NCBI RefSeq assembly: GCF_932526225.1
Contig: NC_064039.1
Location: forward strand, 2,070,001 to 2,134,000
Reading direction: 5' to 3'
DNA length: 64,000 nucleotides
DNA from: Nematostella vectensis
Lineage: Eukaryota; Cnidaria; Anthozoa; Actiniaria; Edwardsiidae
Of the stretch, positions 50,517 through 60,686 are shown piece after piece. The notes beneath the pieces are model-generated. The model worked only from the letters and a program-made list of their open reading frames with translations, made no database searches and was not told where the DNA came from. Positions within the stretch are counted from its first letter, which is position 1, and the number at the start of each line of letters is the position of its first letter. Position numbers and translations under genes: made by a program.

Positions 50517-53500
50517 ATGGCGAAGAGAGTAGCGGATCGCGAGTTAAACAGAGATAACTGGGATGAAGAAGATGAAAATGCAGAGGTATTGGTCTATTAT
50601 TACTCCATATGCATGTAGTTTGCCTAGTCTAACCTATGCTTGAAGTTGTTTCTTGGAACTCAGCTTACGCACGTTGTGAAGAAATGTACAAGAATGCAAT
50701 TCAAGCCATAGATTCCCTGCAATTTTGTTAAAAAATATCGTTATCAAAAACTTCACTGCATTCCTTAATACGGTCATAATTAGTTCGGTTCAACGTTTTT
50801 GCTGTGATAAATGAGCTGACAAAGACAAAACATTGTTGGAAGTCTGTTTAGCTAAACCGAAATATGGCGGGTCTTTTGGTTCTTGTTCGAATATTTTACC
50901 GGCAGAAATCTACCCTCTTGCGCAGAGCTTTCTGTGTCTGCTCGTCGTTTGCTCAATATAATAATGATGTGAAGCAAAGGAGACGAGCGATACAGAAAGC
51001 TGTACACAGTAGGGTAGCAGAAACCAAGACGGAACGAAAGAGAACGCATGATCACATCAATTGTGTGGGATTACAGTAACCCACCATAATCTAACTCTAT
51101 TTCCATACAGTACGAAAACGATGGTTCTTTATATCTTTATTCTTTCTTTATTATAGTCTAGACACTTTTTTATTCTACCCTAGTTCTTGATATACTTACT
51201 TAAATATAATTAATTTTATATACTTAATTAAAATGGTGTAATTTATGGAACTATGAATGAATGAAAATTGCTATTGCTAAGTTGTCAGTTGATTGATGCT
51301 GATTAATTTTTACAGTGGAAAACAACGCATAGGTGTCAACTTACCCACTTTAGGCGGGTGTCACAAGATTTTGGACCTTATCACAAGCCTGATATTTGTG
51401 AGAATGTTCATACATTCTCTGTATTCATCCACATTGGCTCTCTTATACATATTACATACTATTACATATTTTCTGTATTTCACCCGATTTCACAAGATTT
51501 CTGTCCAAGTTTGGTTGATGGCTATGAAAATGGTTCAATAAACCACCTACAAATATGTGACTTTCTATTGAAAATTAATAATTATTTATTTAATTTATAA
51601 TTAATCAATTACGCCAGTGCTTGAATTGATGACTTTTTTCTAACTCTACTTTTGATATGGTGATATTTGTAGGAGGCTGGCACATTTAATACAGCAAGTG
51701 CTGAAGACATGAGTAAGCGCAAGTGAGTATTTATGTTTTATCAACATCAGAACCACAAAGAGGCTTGTTCTGAAAAAAAATATTTTAACCTCTCTGTCCG
51801 ATAAAGTTTACTTTTTTTACAAATGTTAAAAAAGCATGTGCCGCAATAATGCCATACTGAATTGTGCATACACCATAGGCATAATTGAGCAAAAATCTTT
51901 TTTTTTTTTATTCTAGAATTATCAAAGCAAGGAGACGTATAACTGGTGATAAGAAGCAAGATTCAACCAAAGTAAGAAGAATAGTCTATATAGAATTGGC
52001 CAATCATGCTGCCTTTTTTACTCCCACACAATACCCAGTGACTCAAAGAATCCCTTTCCATCCATTCAAGCAAGTAACAGAGAAACTTTCAATCAAATAT
52101 CAAAGTATCAGATTTCAACCATGGATGGCTCTTTTGAAGTTTTCTGGATAACTATAACAGGATAGGTTGATCAACATTCTTTAATTATTTTTTAATGTTA
52201 TGGTTTTTTAAAACATTAGTTTAGCTTTTCAGGCAAAAGAAAGTGCTTTCTCTTACTATTTTTGATTTTATTATTTTTAAGGAATCAAGAAGTATCTTCC
52301 AAGGTTTCACTGGTTTTAAGGGTTTTAGCAGTACCAGTTCAGCGGATGTCTTTGGGGGTTCCAAGACTCTTCCTGGCATCTCAAGCAACTTAAACCCTAA
52401 GCCTACAGGTTTCTCTGGGTTTGGATGCAATTCAACTGCAGGATTTTCTGGTTTCTCGGGACTCTCAGCCACAAATATCCCAACTACTTCTCCTCCACAA
52501 ATTGCACAAGTATCAACTCCCACATTCAATGGTCACTCTAACACAAAGACACCCCAGAAAGAAAGCAATGAGAAGGAACATAGTGATGCTTATCTTGAGA
52601 GTATAAAAGCCTTGAACCAAGGAGTGAGTGACTGGGTACAGAAGCATGTTACTTCTAACCCATATATAGATCTTACACCGGTATTTGATGATTATCGCAA
52701 GCACATGAAAGAGATAGAGAGGAATGAACCTCGGGAGAATGAATCTCCCGGGGTGGCCCCCCTTGCCATGGCAGTCACACCTGTCACCAAACCTGCAGAA
52801 GTCATTACATCAACCGAGACTAAAGCAACTGCTGATGTGACTTCTGGTTTGTTTGGTGCTGGAACATCACTTTCCAATGCTGAGACAAAAACTACCGTTC
52901 CATTGTTTGGTACTGGGGAAACAAAAGTTGTCAAAAATGAAGAAAAGCCTTTTGCTGGTAGGACATTTTCCTCTTTATTTATCTCATAATATGATAGTTT
53001 TATTCATGTGCCCTCTCTTTTATTGTAAGGTCTTGCAACACTGAGTGCCCCACAGGACTCTGTGGCAAGTAGTAGCAAACAAACAGACAGCAAGGACGAC
53101 GAGGAAGAAACTCCAAAACCTGTCAGGTAACATAAACATACTTGGTACTCTGTTAGATAGATTTTGATCGAAACGTAGGTCACCTAGCCTCTATTTCCAG
53201 CCATTGCTAGGCCTGCATGGGAAAATGTTTAATAACGGCTTTCCGTTCAAATGGCCAAACTGCATAAGTATTAAACACACTTCTCAGACGTTTAAACAAT
53301 TTTTTTGGTCGTTTAAGGTGGCGCGCCGAGGTTGTTTTGGCTAAACAGCTTATATACTATGTTCCCTACAGAATACTAATTTTCGGCGTGATTTTTGTAA
53401 ATTTTTCAGATTTTATTAATACATCTATGCTTTATCAGATTCCGCTAGATTCACTCTTCTTGGAAATCAAATTATTTTTGTCATGCAAGTTAAAAGGATG

Positions 53501-54205
53501 CAATATTTTTATATTAAAATAAAAATCTCGAAATCTGCGGGATGATTTTTTTTCTAAATCTACAGTAACACCTAACAATACTCCAACTTGAAGCACACAA
53601 ATTTTTGGCTTAAAACTGACCTGTCAAACTTTGCGATTGATGAATCTTTTTTTCACGCCATAATCGTCCTCGCAATATTTGAAAAAATATTTGCTAAGTC
53701 CATACCCTAAGGCAACTTGTGTTAGAGGGGCAAGAGGACCAGTGTTGCACAAGAATATATTTCTGATAGTCAATTCGAGAGTATTTTTGTTAAGATAATT
53801 TGAAAACTAAAGAATTTTTCCTTTTCAACATTTTAGCGCAACCCGCTCATCTTCCAAACTACTACCCGACGCTATTGGTAAAATAGGCCTTACCAAAAGT
53901 ACTTCTTGATGTAGTTGTATGTCGGACCTGCTTTTATGAGAAATTAGAATCAAAAGTTGAGTATCTGAACGCATTTCAAACGAAGCCCACGCTAGTGTCA
54001 CACATGGTAATCAACGATAGCTGCCTTGTTTGTTTCACATGTGACAAAGTTCCACGGGCGGAACTGAGATCCCGGGTTGTTATAAAAAGTTTGCAATTTC
54101 GCAGTTTTTTTACAGTTATTTCGCACGGTACTTTTTTTGTCTACGTTTTTTAAATTTTTCACTGGACTTGGGGTTTTCAAGCCCCACACCCACCCCTGCT
54201 AGCCA

Positions 54206-54249
<44 letters not shown>

Positions 54250-56787
54250 GAGTTAAATGCGACTTAGAACATGACGGGTTTTTGTTTTGTACTTTATGTA
54301 TTTTTTTCTTTGAAAGAATCGAAACGCTTAAACGTGTGGAGTCTAGAAAAAGAGTTCAAAGGTGGTAGCATAACCAAATGGAATAGAATAGGAGATATCT
54401 GTATGAAATGCACAACCCGGGATGCATGGGATCTCAGTTTCGCTCGTGCAAATTTGTCACATGTGAAACGAACAAGGCAGCTTGTCAACTACCATGTGCC
54501 ACGCTGGCGTGGGCTTCGTTTGAAGCGCGTTCATGTCCTCAACTTTCGATTCTAGTTTCTCATAAATGCAGGTTCGACATGCAACTGCATTAAGCAAGTA
54601 CTTTCGGTAAGGCCTATTTTTGCAATAGCGTCGGGTAATAGTTTAGGAGAGGCACGGCTTGGGCTCAAATGTTGAAAAGGAATAAATTCTTTAGTTTTCA
54701 AATTATCTTAATAAAAATACTCTCGAACTGACCATCTGGAATTTATTTGTGTGCAACACTGGTCCTCTTGCCCCTCTCACACAAGTTGCCTTAGGCTGTG
54801 GACTTAGCAGGGGGCGTAAATTCAGGGATGGATCTTTGTAGGCAAGAGTGCATTTACTTTTTCAAAGATTGCGAGGACAATTTTGGCGTAAAATAAAGAT
54901 TCATCAATCCCGAAGTTTGACAGGTCAGTTTTAAGCCAAAAATTCGTTTGATTCAAGCTGGAGTATTGTTAGGTGTTACTATGAATTTAGAAAAAAAATT
55001 CATCGCGCAGATATCGATATTTTTATTTTAATATAAAAAATTGCTTCCATTTATCTTGCATGAAAAAATATAATTTGATTTTAAACAAGTGTGAATCTTG
55101 CGGGATCTTGGGGATGACAAAGCATAGATGTATTAATAAAATCTGGAAAATTCACGAAAATCGAGCCGAAAATGAGTCTAATATAGGGAACTTAGTAAAA
55201 GCTGTTTAAGCCAAAACAACCTTGGCGCGCCACCTTAAACAACGTTATGCATAAATGTATAAACATCTTGCATAAACATTCCATAATCTTGCATAAACGT
55301 TCCAATGGGAGTTCCAAATGGTGTCAATTGGCTGCTAAAATGAACGAGTTTACAAATGAATGGACAGCATTAAATGACTTCCCAATTTGCTTGGACTTCT
55401 TCAAAATTAATGAGGATTACTTTCAAATTCGTTTAAATGAGTATATACTTAATGACATTGTCTTTTGGACTTGTTTAAACTACTTTTTGACGCGTTTAAA
55501 CAACTTTTTTATGTGTTTAAACTCTCACTTCAGTCGAAAAATGAAAAATTTTTATTATGTTTTCCTGTGATGGGTCACATATTCCTACTGTTGTATGAAA
55601 CATTTTTTCATTGTTCTGCAGTCATCGACCAGGGGTTGTAAACATCTCGATACAAGCTCCTATTTTCAACCTGTGGGATTTTACAAAGCCTGTAGGCCGA
55701 ACAATTCCTTTCCCTGTTGACAGGGAATACCAAAAGCTCTCAATCAGAAGCATTTTAACCCAGATTTTTCTAACCTATTGGAATCGAGACTTTAACTTGT
55801 AACTGAACTGTGCTAATGGCAAGCAGTTATTCGCATGGAGCTGTACCAGCACCTAAATGATTGGCTAAAATTGATTGGATAGAATTGGCTTTTTGATTCA
55901 ACACTGTTCAATGCTGTTGTTTTTAAAGCATGACAATTTTCCTCTATCTGCAAAAAAACAACAAAAGGATGGCCTTACAGCTGTTTTCAATATCCTGTTA
56001 ATTTTCCAAAACAATTTTCAACGACTTATTTGCGCTCTGGATTCCATCATTAAATTTTTTAGCTCTTAGAATTATAACTACGCCATCACCTGGTGGGGAG
56101 ATGGCCTGAGTAGTTTAAAGTCATTGATACTGTAACGTCTGTATTGGAAGTTTATTTTAGTACGTTGGTACATATGATATGGCAAGTCACTTCAGCGGCG
56201 TAACCAGGATTTTTAACAGGAGGGGGCCCAAAAGGGACTTTCAAGGCATTTTCTCCTGTATCTTAGATAATGTCTCATACATTTACTGTATTTTGGGCTG
56301 GTAAAAGGGGGGGGGGCTAGGCCGCCCCCTAGGCCACCCCCTGGCTACGCCCTTGCACTTAATTAGTTAGTCACTTAACAACAATTATTCATTATTTAAA
56401 TTTTGTTTTTACTCTAGTGTTGTGACAGCAGAGAAGGGATCTCACTTTTCCATCAAATGCAAACTGTTCTTCAAACGAGACACTTCTTGGTCTGAATTGG
56501 GCATTGGAATGCTGAACTTCAAGACTGTTTCAGAGAAAACTCAGCTCCTCATCCGTGCAGACACAGCAACAGGAAACATCCTACTAAATATTTTCCTTGC
56601 TCCTGGGATGCCCATCTCACGCAGCGGCAAAAATAATGTGATGCTGGTTACTGTGCCAAACCCACCCCTCTACTCCAAGCCTAGTGAGGGAGATAATAGC
56701 AAGCCAGCAACTTATTTGATCAGAGTAAAGACTGCAGAAAACGCTGATGAACTTTATGAGAAAATGAAAAGTCACCAAACTAGTTAA
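50517..56787 (+). CDS. NUP50: Nucleoporin 50 (Npap60-type)
   Basis: A mobile nucleoporin of the nuclear basket that binds importin-alpha and Ran and speeds cargo release. Six exons: 50517-50585, 51673-51722, 51917-51971, 52282-52957, 53030-53126 and 56418-56787, giving 1317 nt and 438 residues, all phases consistent. The N-terminus (MAKRVADRELNRDNWDEEDE) matches the conserved importin-alpha-binding end, followed by a basic KARRR segment. The middle has sparse FG-type motifs (GFSGFG, VFGG, LFGAG, LFGTG) and a VSDWVQKHV...NPYIDLTPVFDDY block typical of the family. Residues from about 317 form a RanBP1-like domain (KCKLFFKRD, GIGMLNFK, LLIRADTATGNILLN). Intron 5 is enlarged by a foldback element. 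Confidence 0.95.
50864..51079 (+). CDS. Possible small ORF in NUP50 intron 1
   Basis: A 71-codon frame begins AATATGGCG (acceptable start context). The first 30 residues have no acidic residue, several arginines and hydrophobic residues (LVLVRIFYR, LLRRAFCV), resembling a mitochondrial presequence, followed by a basic helical stretch (KQRRRAIQKAV). I do not recognise a family. It overlaps a 67-codon frame on the other strand and no transcript signal is visible, so it may be chance. Confidence 0.2.
   Translation: MAGLLVLVRIFYRQKSTLLRRAFCVCSSFAQYNNDVKQRRRAIQKAVHSRVAETKTERKRTHDHINCVGLQ
53311..55240. mobile_element. 1.93-kb foldback element in NUP50 intron 5
   Basis: The ends read GTTTAAGGTGGCGCGCC and its exact complement. 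Inverted arms of roughly 770-830 bp (53311-about 54083 and about 54408-55240) stay alignable throughout, with base changes and small gaps. The loop of about 320 bp contains a TC microsatellite. No transposase. The single copy explains most of the size of this intron. Confidence 0.8.
54210..54247. repeat. TC dinucleotide microsatellite
   Basis: About 19 uninterrupted TC units in the loop of the foldback element. Confidence 0.95.
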
Positions 56788-56870
56788 TATTTTGCTTGTA
56801 TGAGAATGAAGAAAACATTCAGTTGTTTTTATTTTCTATTTTTATTATTTTTTGTATAGTGTTAAGTGTC

Positions 56871-56876
56871 AATAAA
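56871..56876 (+). terminator. Candidate NUP50 polyadenylation signal
   Basis: AATAAA 84 bp after the NUP50 stop codon, in an AT-rich context. Confidence 0.65.
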
Positions 56877-58454
56877 GTATCTTGGATATAATTACTTATG
56901 TAATGTGCTATCATTTAATTATTGTTTTCAGTTTTTTAGACATGACAAACCCAACAAACACAAAAAGGTAAAGCATGCTTATAGCCATCGTCTGTCAAAA
57001 AAAGAAGAAAAACAAACAAGAAAGCAATAGAAATAGTTTCCCTTATAATGTTTGGGATTGTTGAAGTTACTTCCCAGGAGCTGATTGAGGGAGCTTATCA
57101 AATCATGAAATTTGTGATCAAGTATAGGTTTGTCTATTTAGATGAAAAATCCTGTATAATTTTGCGATGTAGATGTGCAGTCATATATGTTAGGTAAGTT
57201 CTATTTGTAACTTAATTAATGAATTTTGATTGTGCTAGCATGCAAGTCTCAAAAGCAGGACAATTTTGACAGCAGATGTATTCTTGACATCCAGTGTTTG
57301 TGTCAGGCATAGTTTTATTTTTTTCTCTCCAACATTTGAAAAATAAAATCGCCTGATACCTTTGCTACATACACAACATATGACAGCAATTGTCAAAAAA
57401 AATATTTCTACATACAAGAAAACTGTATGATTGAGGTGTTTTATAGATAGTACAGTACATAATAATGTATGATTATTTCAAACATGATTTCACTTAACTA
57501 CTATTACACATTATTTCTTGTTTTTTTTTCTTCCTTTCCCTGTAAAATATAACATCAGAAATAGGGAGGTGGGAGGCAATAGAAGGTAATCAATTGTGGT
57601 GGGGGAGGCAATCACAACCCAGGACCTTGGCTGTACCACAATGTACAATAGTTCACTTTTATCAACTCCTAATCTTATCAATTGCCCATCACACTCAAAT
57701 AAACAAGTTATATGGTACAATAGATATAAATGGTCTATAGAGCTATCCAAGAGCTTTTTATGCCAACAATAGACACAGGACAAGTACCTGACTACTGGGA
57801 AACTCAAACACTCAAGGGGAATAAAAAGCTGTAAGAGTTAGGCAGCGTTCAAGTAATCTGAGTAGAAATGGCTGAAAATTACTCTCTAAGGAACTTGAAG
57901 GCAGTTTGACTTAACAAGGAATTCAGGTTATTGGTGTAGTACTGTATATTATGGTATACAGAAAAGAAAATAGTACCATTGCAAGGACTCTAATCCCTGA
58001 CCTTCTGTAGATGCTACTAGATGCTGACTTCTTGGTAGCAGCTACACAAAGGTTGCACATATATTTGCGACAATCAAGACAATTGAACAGAATGGAGTAT
58101 GCTTCGTTGTCAGGCACATCCAGAGGGGGTTCAGACCCTACCCATGTGATGAGATGGGCTCAAATCAGGTTGACTGTGTGTACTGTAGGTAAGAAGATGA
58201 TCAATTTTATATGTGTATTTGGATAGAAAAAGCTTCTAGATGGATCTAGTGATCTGTTTCTAGAGCTAAGGATGCTGATTTGACCTTAATTCATCTGTGG
58301 TCAGAGACTTACTACTCTTGACCCCATTTTTTTTTCTAAATGCCCCTGGTTGTAGTTCAAAGCAGTCACAGACTATGCAGTTTTCTTTAACCTTTGTATA
58401 ATGATAGAAATAGTTTCCTGAAATGAGATCAGGCATCAGGATGACTCAGCCATT
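56877..58454. other. Intergenic between convergent NUP50 and ABHD14-like gene
   Basis: No conserved coding sequence seen. Around 58110-58330 there is a diverged copy of a dispersed repeat also present at about 63090-63390 (shared blocks TCCAGAGGGGG, TGAGATGG, TTCTAGATG, GAGCTAAGGAT). Confidence 0.5.
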
Positions 58455-59261
58455 TTATAACTTCCCAACAGAAGTTTTTTCTAAACTTTCTAGAAATTCC
58501 TCCAAGTAGCTGTGAAACTCTGCTGTGTTATTCATATAGCAGGCATGACCAGCGCCATCAATCCGCTTGATCAAACGTTCTGGAATGTTCTTCAGTCTTT
58601 CCAAAGACTGTAAGCCCAGCTGTTTATCATCCTGACCATACACTATCATTGTTTTTAATTTCAGACTTTTGTATTGTTCTGGTTTGTATTGATCTGTGTG
58701 CACGGGTGCGATCGGGATAAACCCTCGCAGCTTCTTTGCATTATCGTTAGAAAATATAAAAGGTAAAGCAAATGAACCGCTCATGGAGGGCGCCACAAGC
58801 ACCGGGTAGTGTAATTCCAACAAGGAAATCAACTTGTCCAACAGCTCACCTCTTTCTTTCATGGAGACGGGCAACTTCATTTTGGAATTCCCGAAAGACG
58901 GTAGATCAATTGCCATTACGCGATACCCCTTCTTGCTTAGAAAGTCTAGTGTTCCTATATCTTGCCATGTCTTAGATTTGAAAGCCTGCCCGTGAAGAAA
59001 CAACAAGCTCATTTTCGCGTTTTCTGGATTGACATGTCTATAGAAGATTGCTTCTTTGCTGCCCTCGATGTCTAAATATCCTGTCGAGACCATTGTTGGC
59101 TTGGATGATGGCGTCGATTTGAACAGTGAGGCTGAGAAATAGTACAATACAGAGGCTGTGACGAGTAACCCGAGCAGGAGTACTTTCCAGTTCACTGATA
59201 CTGACAAGGGAAGGTTTGCCATATTGCGCGACCACTCATCAACGTTTATCAACGTGGCCAA
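58455..59261 (-). CDS. ABHD14-type alpha/beta hydrolase with N-terminal anchor
   Basis: A single-exon frame of 268 residues. A hydrophobic segment at about residues 25-46 (WKVLLLGLLVTASVLYYF) should act as a signal anchor, as in ABHD14A. The hydrolase domain begins around residue 60. It has the oxyanion-loop motif LHG (89-91), a nucleophile elbow APSMSG with S159, an acid D212 in YGQDD and H239 in GAGHACY, matching the Ser-Asp-His triad of ABHD14B. ABHD14B has been reported as a lysine deacetylase; the physiological substrate of the anchored form is not settled. The lack of introns contrasts with every neighbour and could reflect retroposition or intron loss; there is no poly(A) remnant. It starts 605 bp from the DNMT3-like gene, head to head. 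Confidence 0.9.
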   Translation of the reverse strand: MATLINVDEWSRNMANLPLSVSVNWKVLLLGLLVTASVLYYFSASLFKSTPSSKPTMVSTGYLDIEGSKEAIFYRHVNPENAKMSLLFLHGQAFKSKTWQDIGTLDFLSKKGYRVMAIDLPSFGNSKMKLPVSMKERGELLDKLISLLELHYPVLVAPSMSGSFALPFIFSNDNAKKLRGFIPIAPVHTDQYKPEQYKSLKLKTMIVYGQDDKQLGLQSLERLKNIPERLIKRIDGAGHACYMNNTAEFHSYLEEFLESLEKTSVGKL

Positions 59262-59866
59262 TCATCCTCAGGGGAACCGGGTTACCTGTGCTATCGCTCA
59301 TGGGCTTCCTGTGGGCTAGGTAGTGTAAAAAAAATAAATAATAATAATAATAATAAATAAAAACTTGGAAAACGCGCCGTTTTCCCATCCATTCGGCCCG
59401 GCCATTTTCTTCTGTTTTTTTTTTCGTTAACATTAGGTAAATGAGCAAAACCGTTAAAGGATCCGCTTATAAAGAAATAACCAGTTTATTTTTTCTAAGA
59501 GAGTTTTGTTTGACGATAAATATTTAGCATACTATAGTACTTATAGAATGAGAAGGCACTAACCTACCCTGACAAATTTGATATTTTTCCCACGATGAAA
59601 ACTCGCAAAAAACCTTTTTTTTTTCCCTTTTCAAAATTGATTTTTCAAAACCCAATACTAACACTATTGCTAATTCGTTTACCTTTCGAAATATTATATC
59701 TCAATGATGAATAAGAAAAGTGTGCATGTTTTCGGTGCCTCATATTTGCGGGGCAACTTTGCCTCAGACACCCCAGCGACAGCCAGTCCGGCCACCCCGT
59801 GCGCTGCCCTGATCCCCAGATGCAAGCGAGCGGCAATCATATCTCTAGATCTCTCTGTCGGCAACC
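59262..59866. promoter_or_regulatory. Shared upstream region of ABHD14-like and DNMT3-like genes
   Basis: A 605-bp gap separates the two divergent ATGs. It includes an AATAAT microsatellite near 59336-59358 and a CpG-containing part near 59750-59866. A bidirectional promoter is inferred from the geometry only. Confidence 0.45.
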
Positions 59867-60686
59867 ATGGCGGAGGTCACACACGCTAGTCCACCGCTCT
59901 GCCAAGATACACCGTTCCTCGAGAATGCAAACGTAAGACTTATCGTAGAGTAGCGTAGCATCGATTTGCAACTTAAAACGAGCAATAAGGCCTTGTTTCT
60001 ATAGCTGAGAAGTGCAGAAATGTGCATTTCTGAAGAATGTTTTGAAATGCAGCCATCTGTGACATTTCACACGGTGTGAATATAAGTAAAACATATGAAC
60101 ATTAGAACAGATGACATTTTGCGCATTGTTAAGACGTTTATAAGGGGTTACATTGCTTCTAGGTCTTTTGAGATTTGAAGTCTTTTTCTTCCTTTACAGT
60201 TGTGTTTTAGTGAGATTCTGGGATTGTACACGTGTTTTGGTATTGCTACGCGAGATGGTTTAGATTGACAGCTCAATCCCATAATGCATTAGTTATCTCC
60301 TGGGATCATTTTACCTAGGATGAATTGCCTTGACGAAAAAAATATAATTTACTCAATACGACTGAGCCTTTATTAAATTGAATCTGCTAAATATTTAATT
60401 TTCAGGAACATGATAAGAAGCCATTAAAAGCCAAACGAAGGTTAAATTTTGGATCCATTGATTATGTCAAAAGAAAAAAGAAGCGCAAGATATCAAAGCA
60501 AAACCTTGTGGGCAAGAAGAGCAAAGCATCTGATGTTACTGCTGAACCTACGGTTTGCACTGATAGCGATTCAGGGTTTGACACACAAGATAATCAGACT
60601 CCAGAAAAGGGAAAAGAGCAAAGAGAACTGGACAAAAACAACTCGCACACTCCCAAAAAGAGTAAAAATGTGGATCAGATGGCAAA

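Noticed and set aside
54271-54593. Overlapping frames of 60-94 codons on both strands
   Set aside because: They lie in the arm and loop of the foldback element and match nothing recognisable.
55247-55570. 107-codon frame in NUP50 intron 5
   Set aside because: Composed of imperfect repeats of a GTTTAAAC/CATAAAC motif; no family similarity and inside a well-defined intron.
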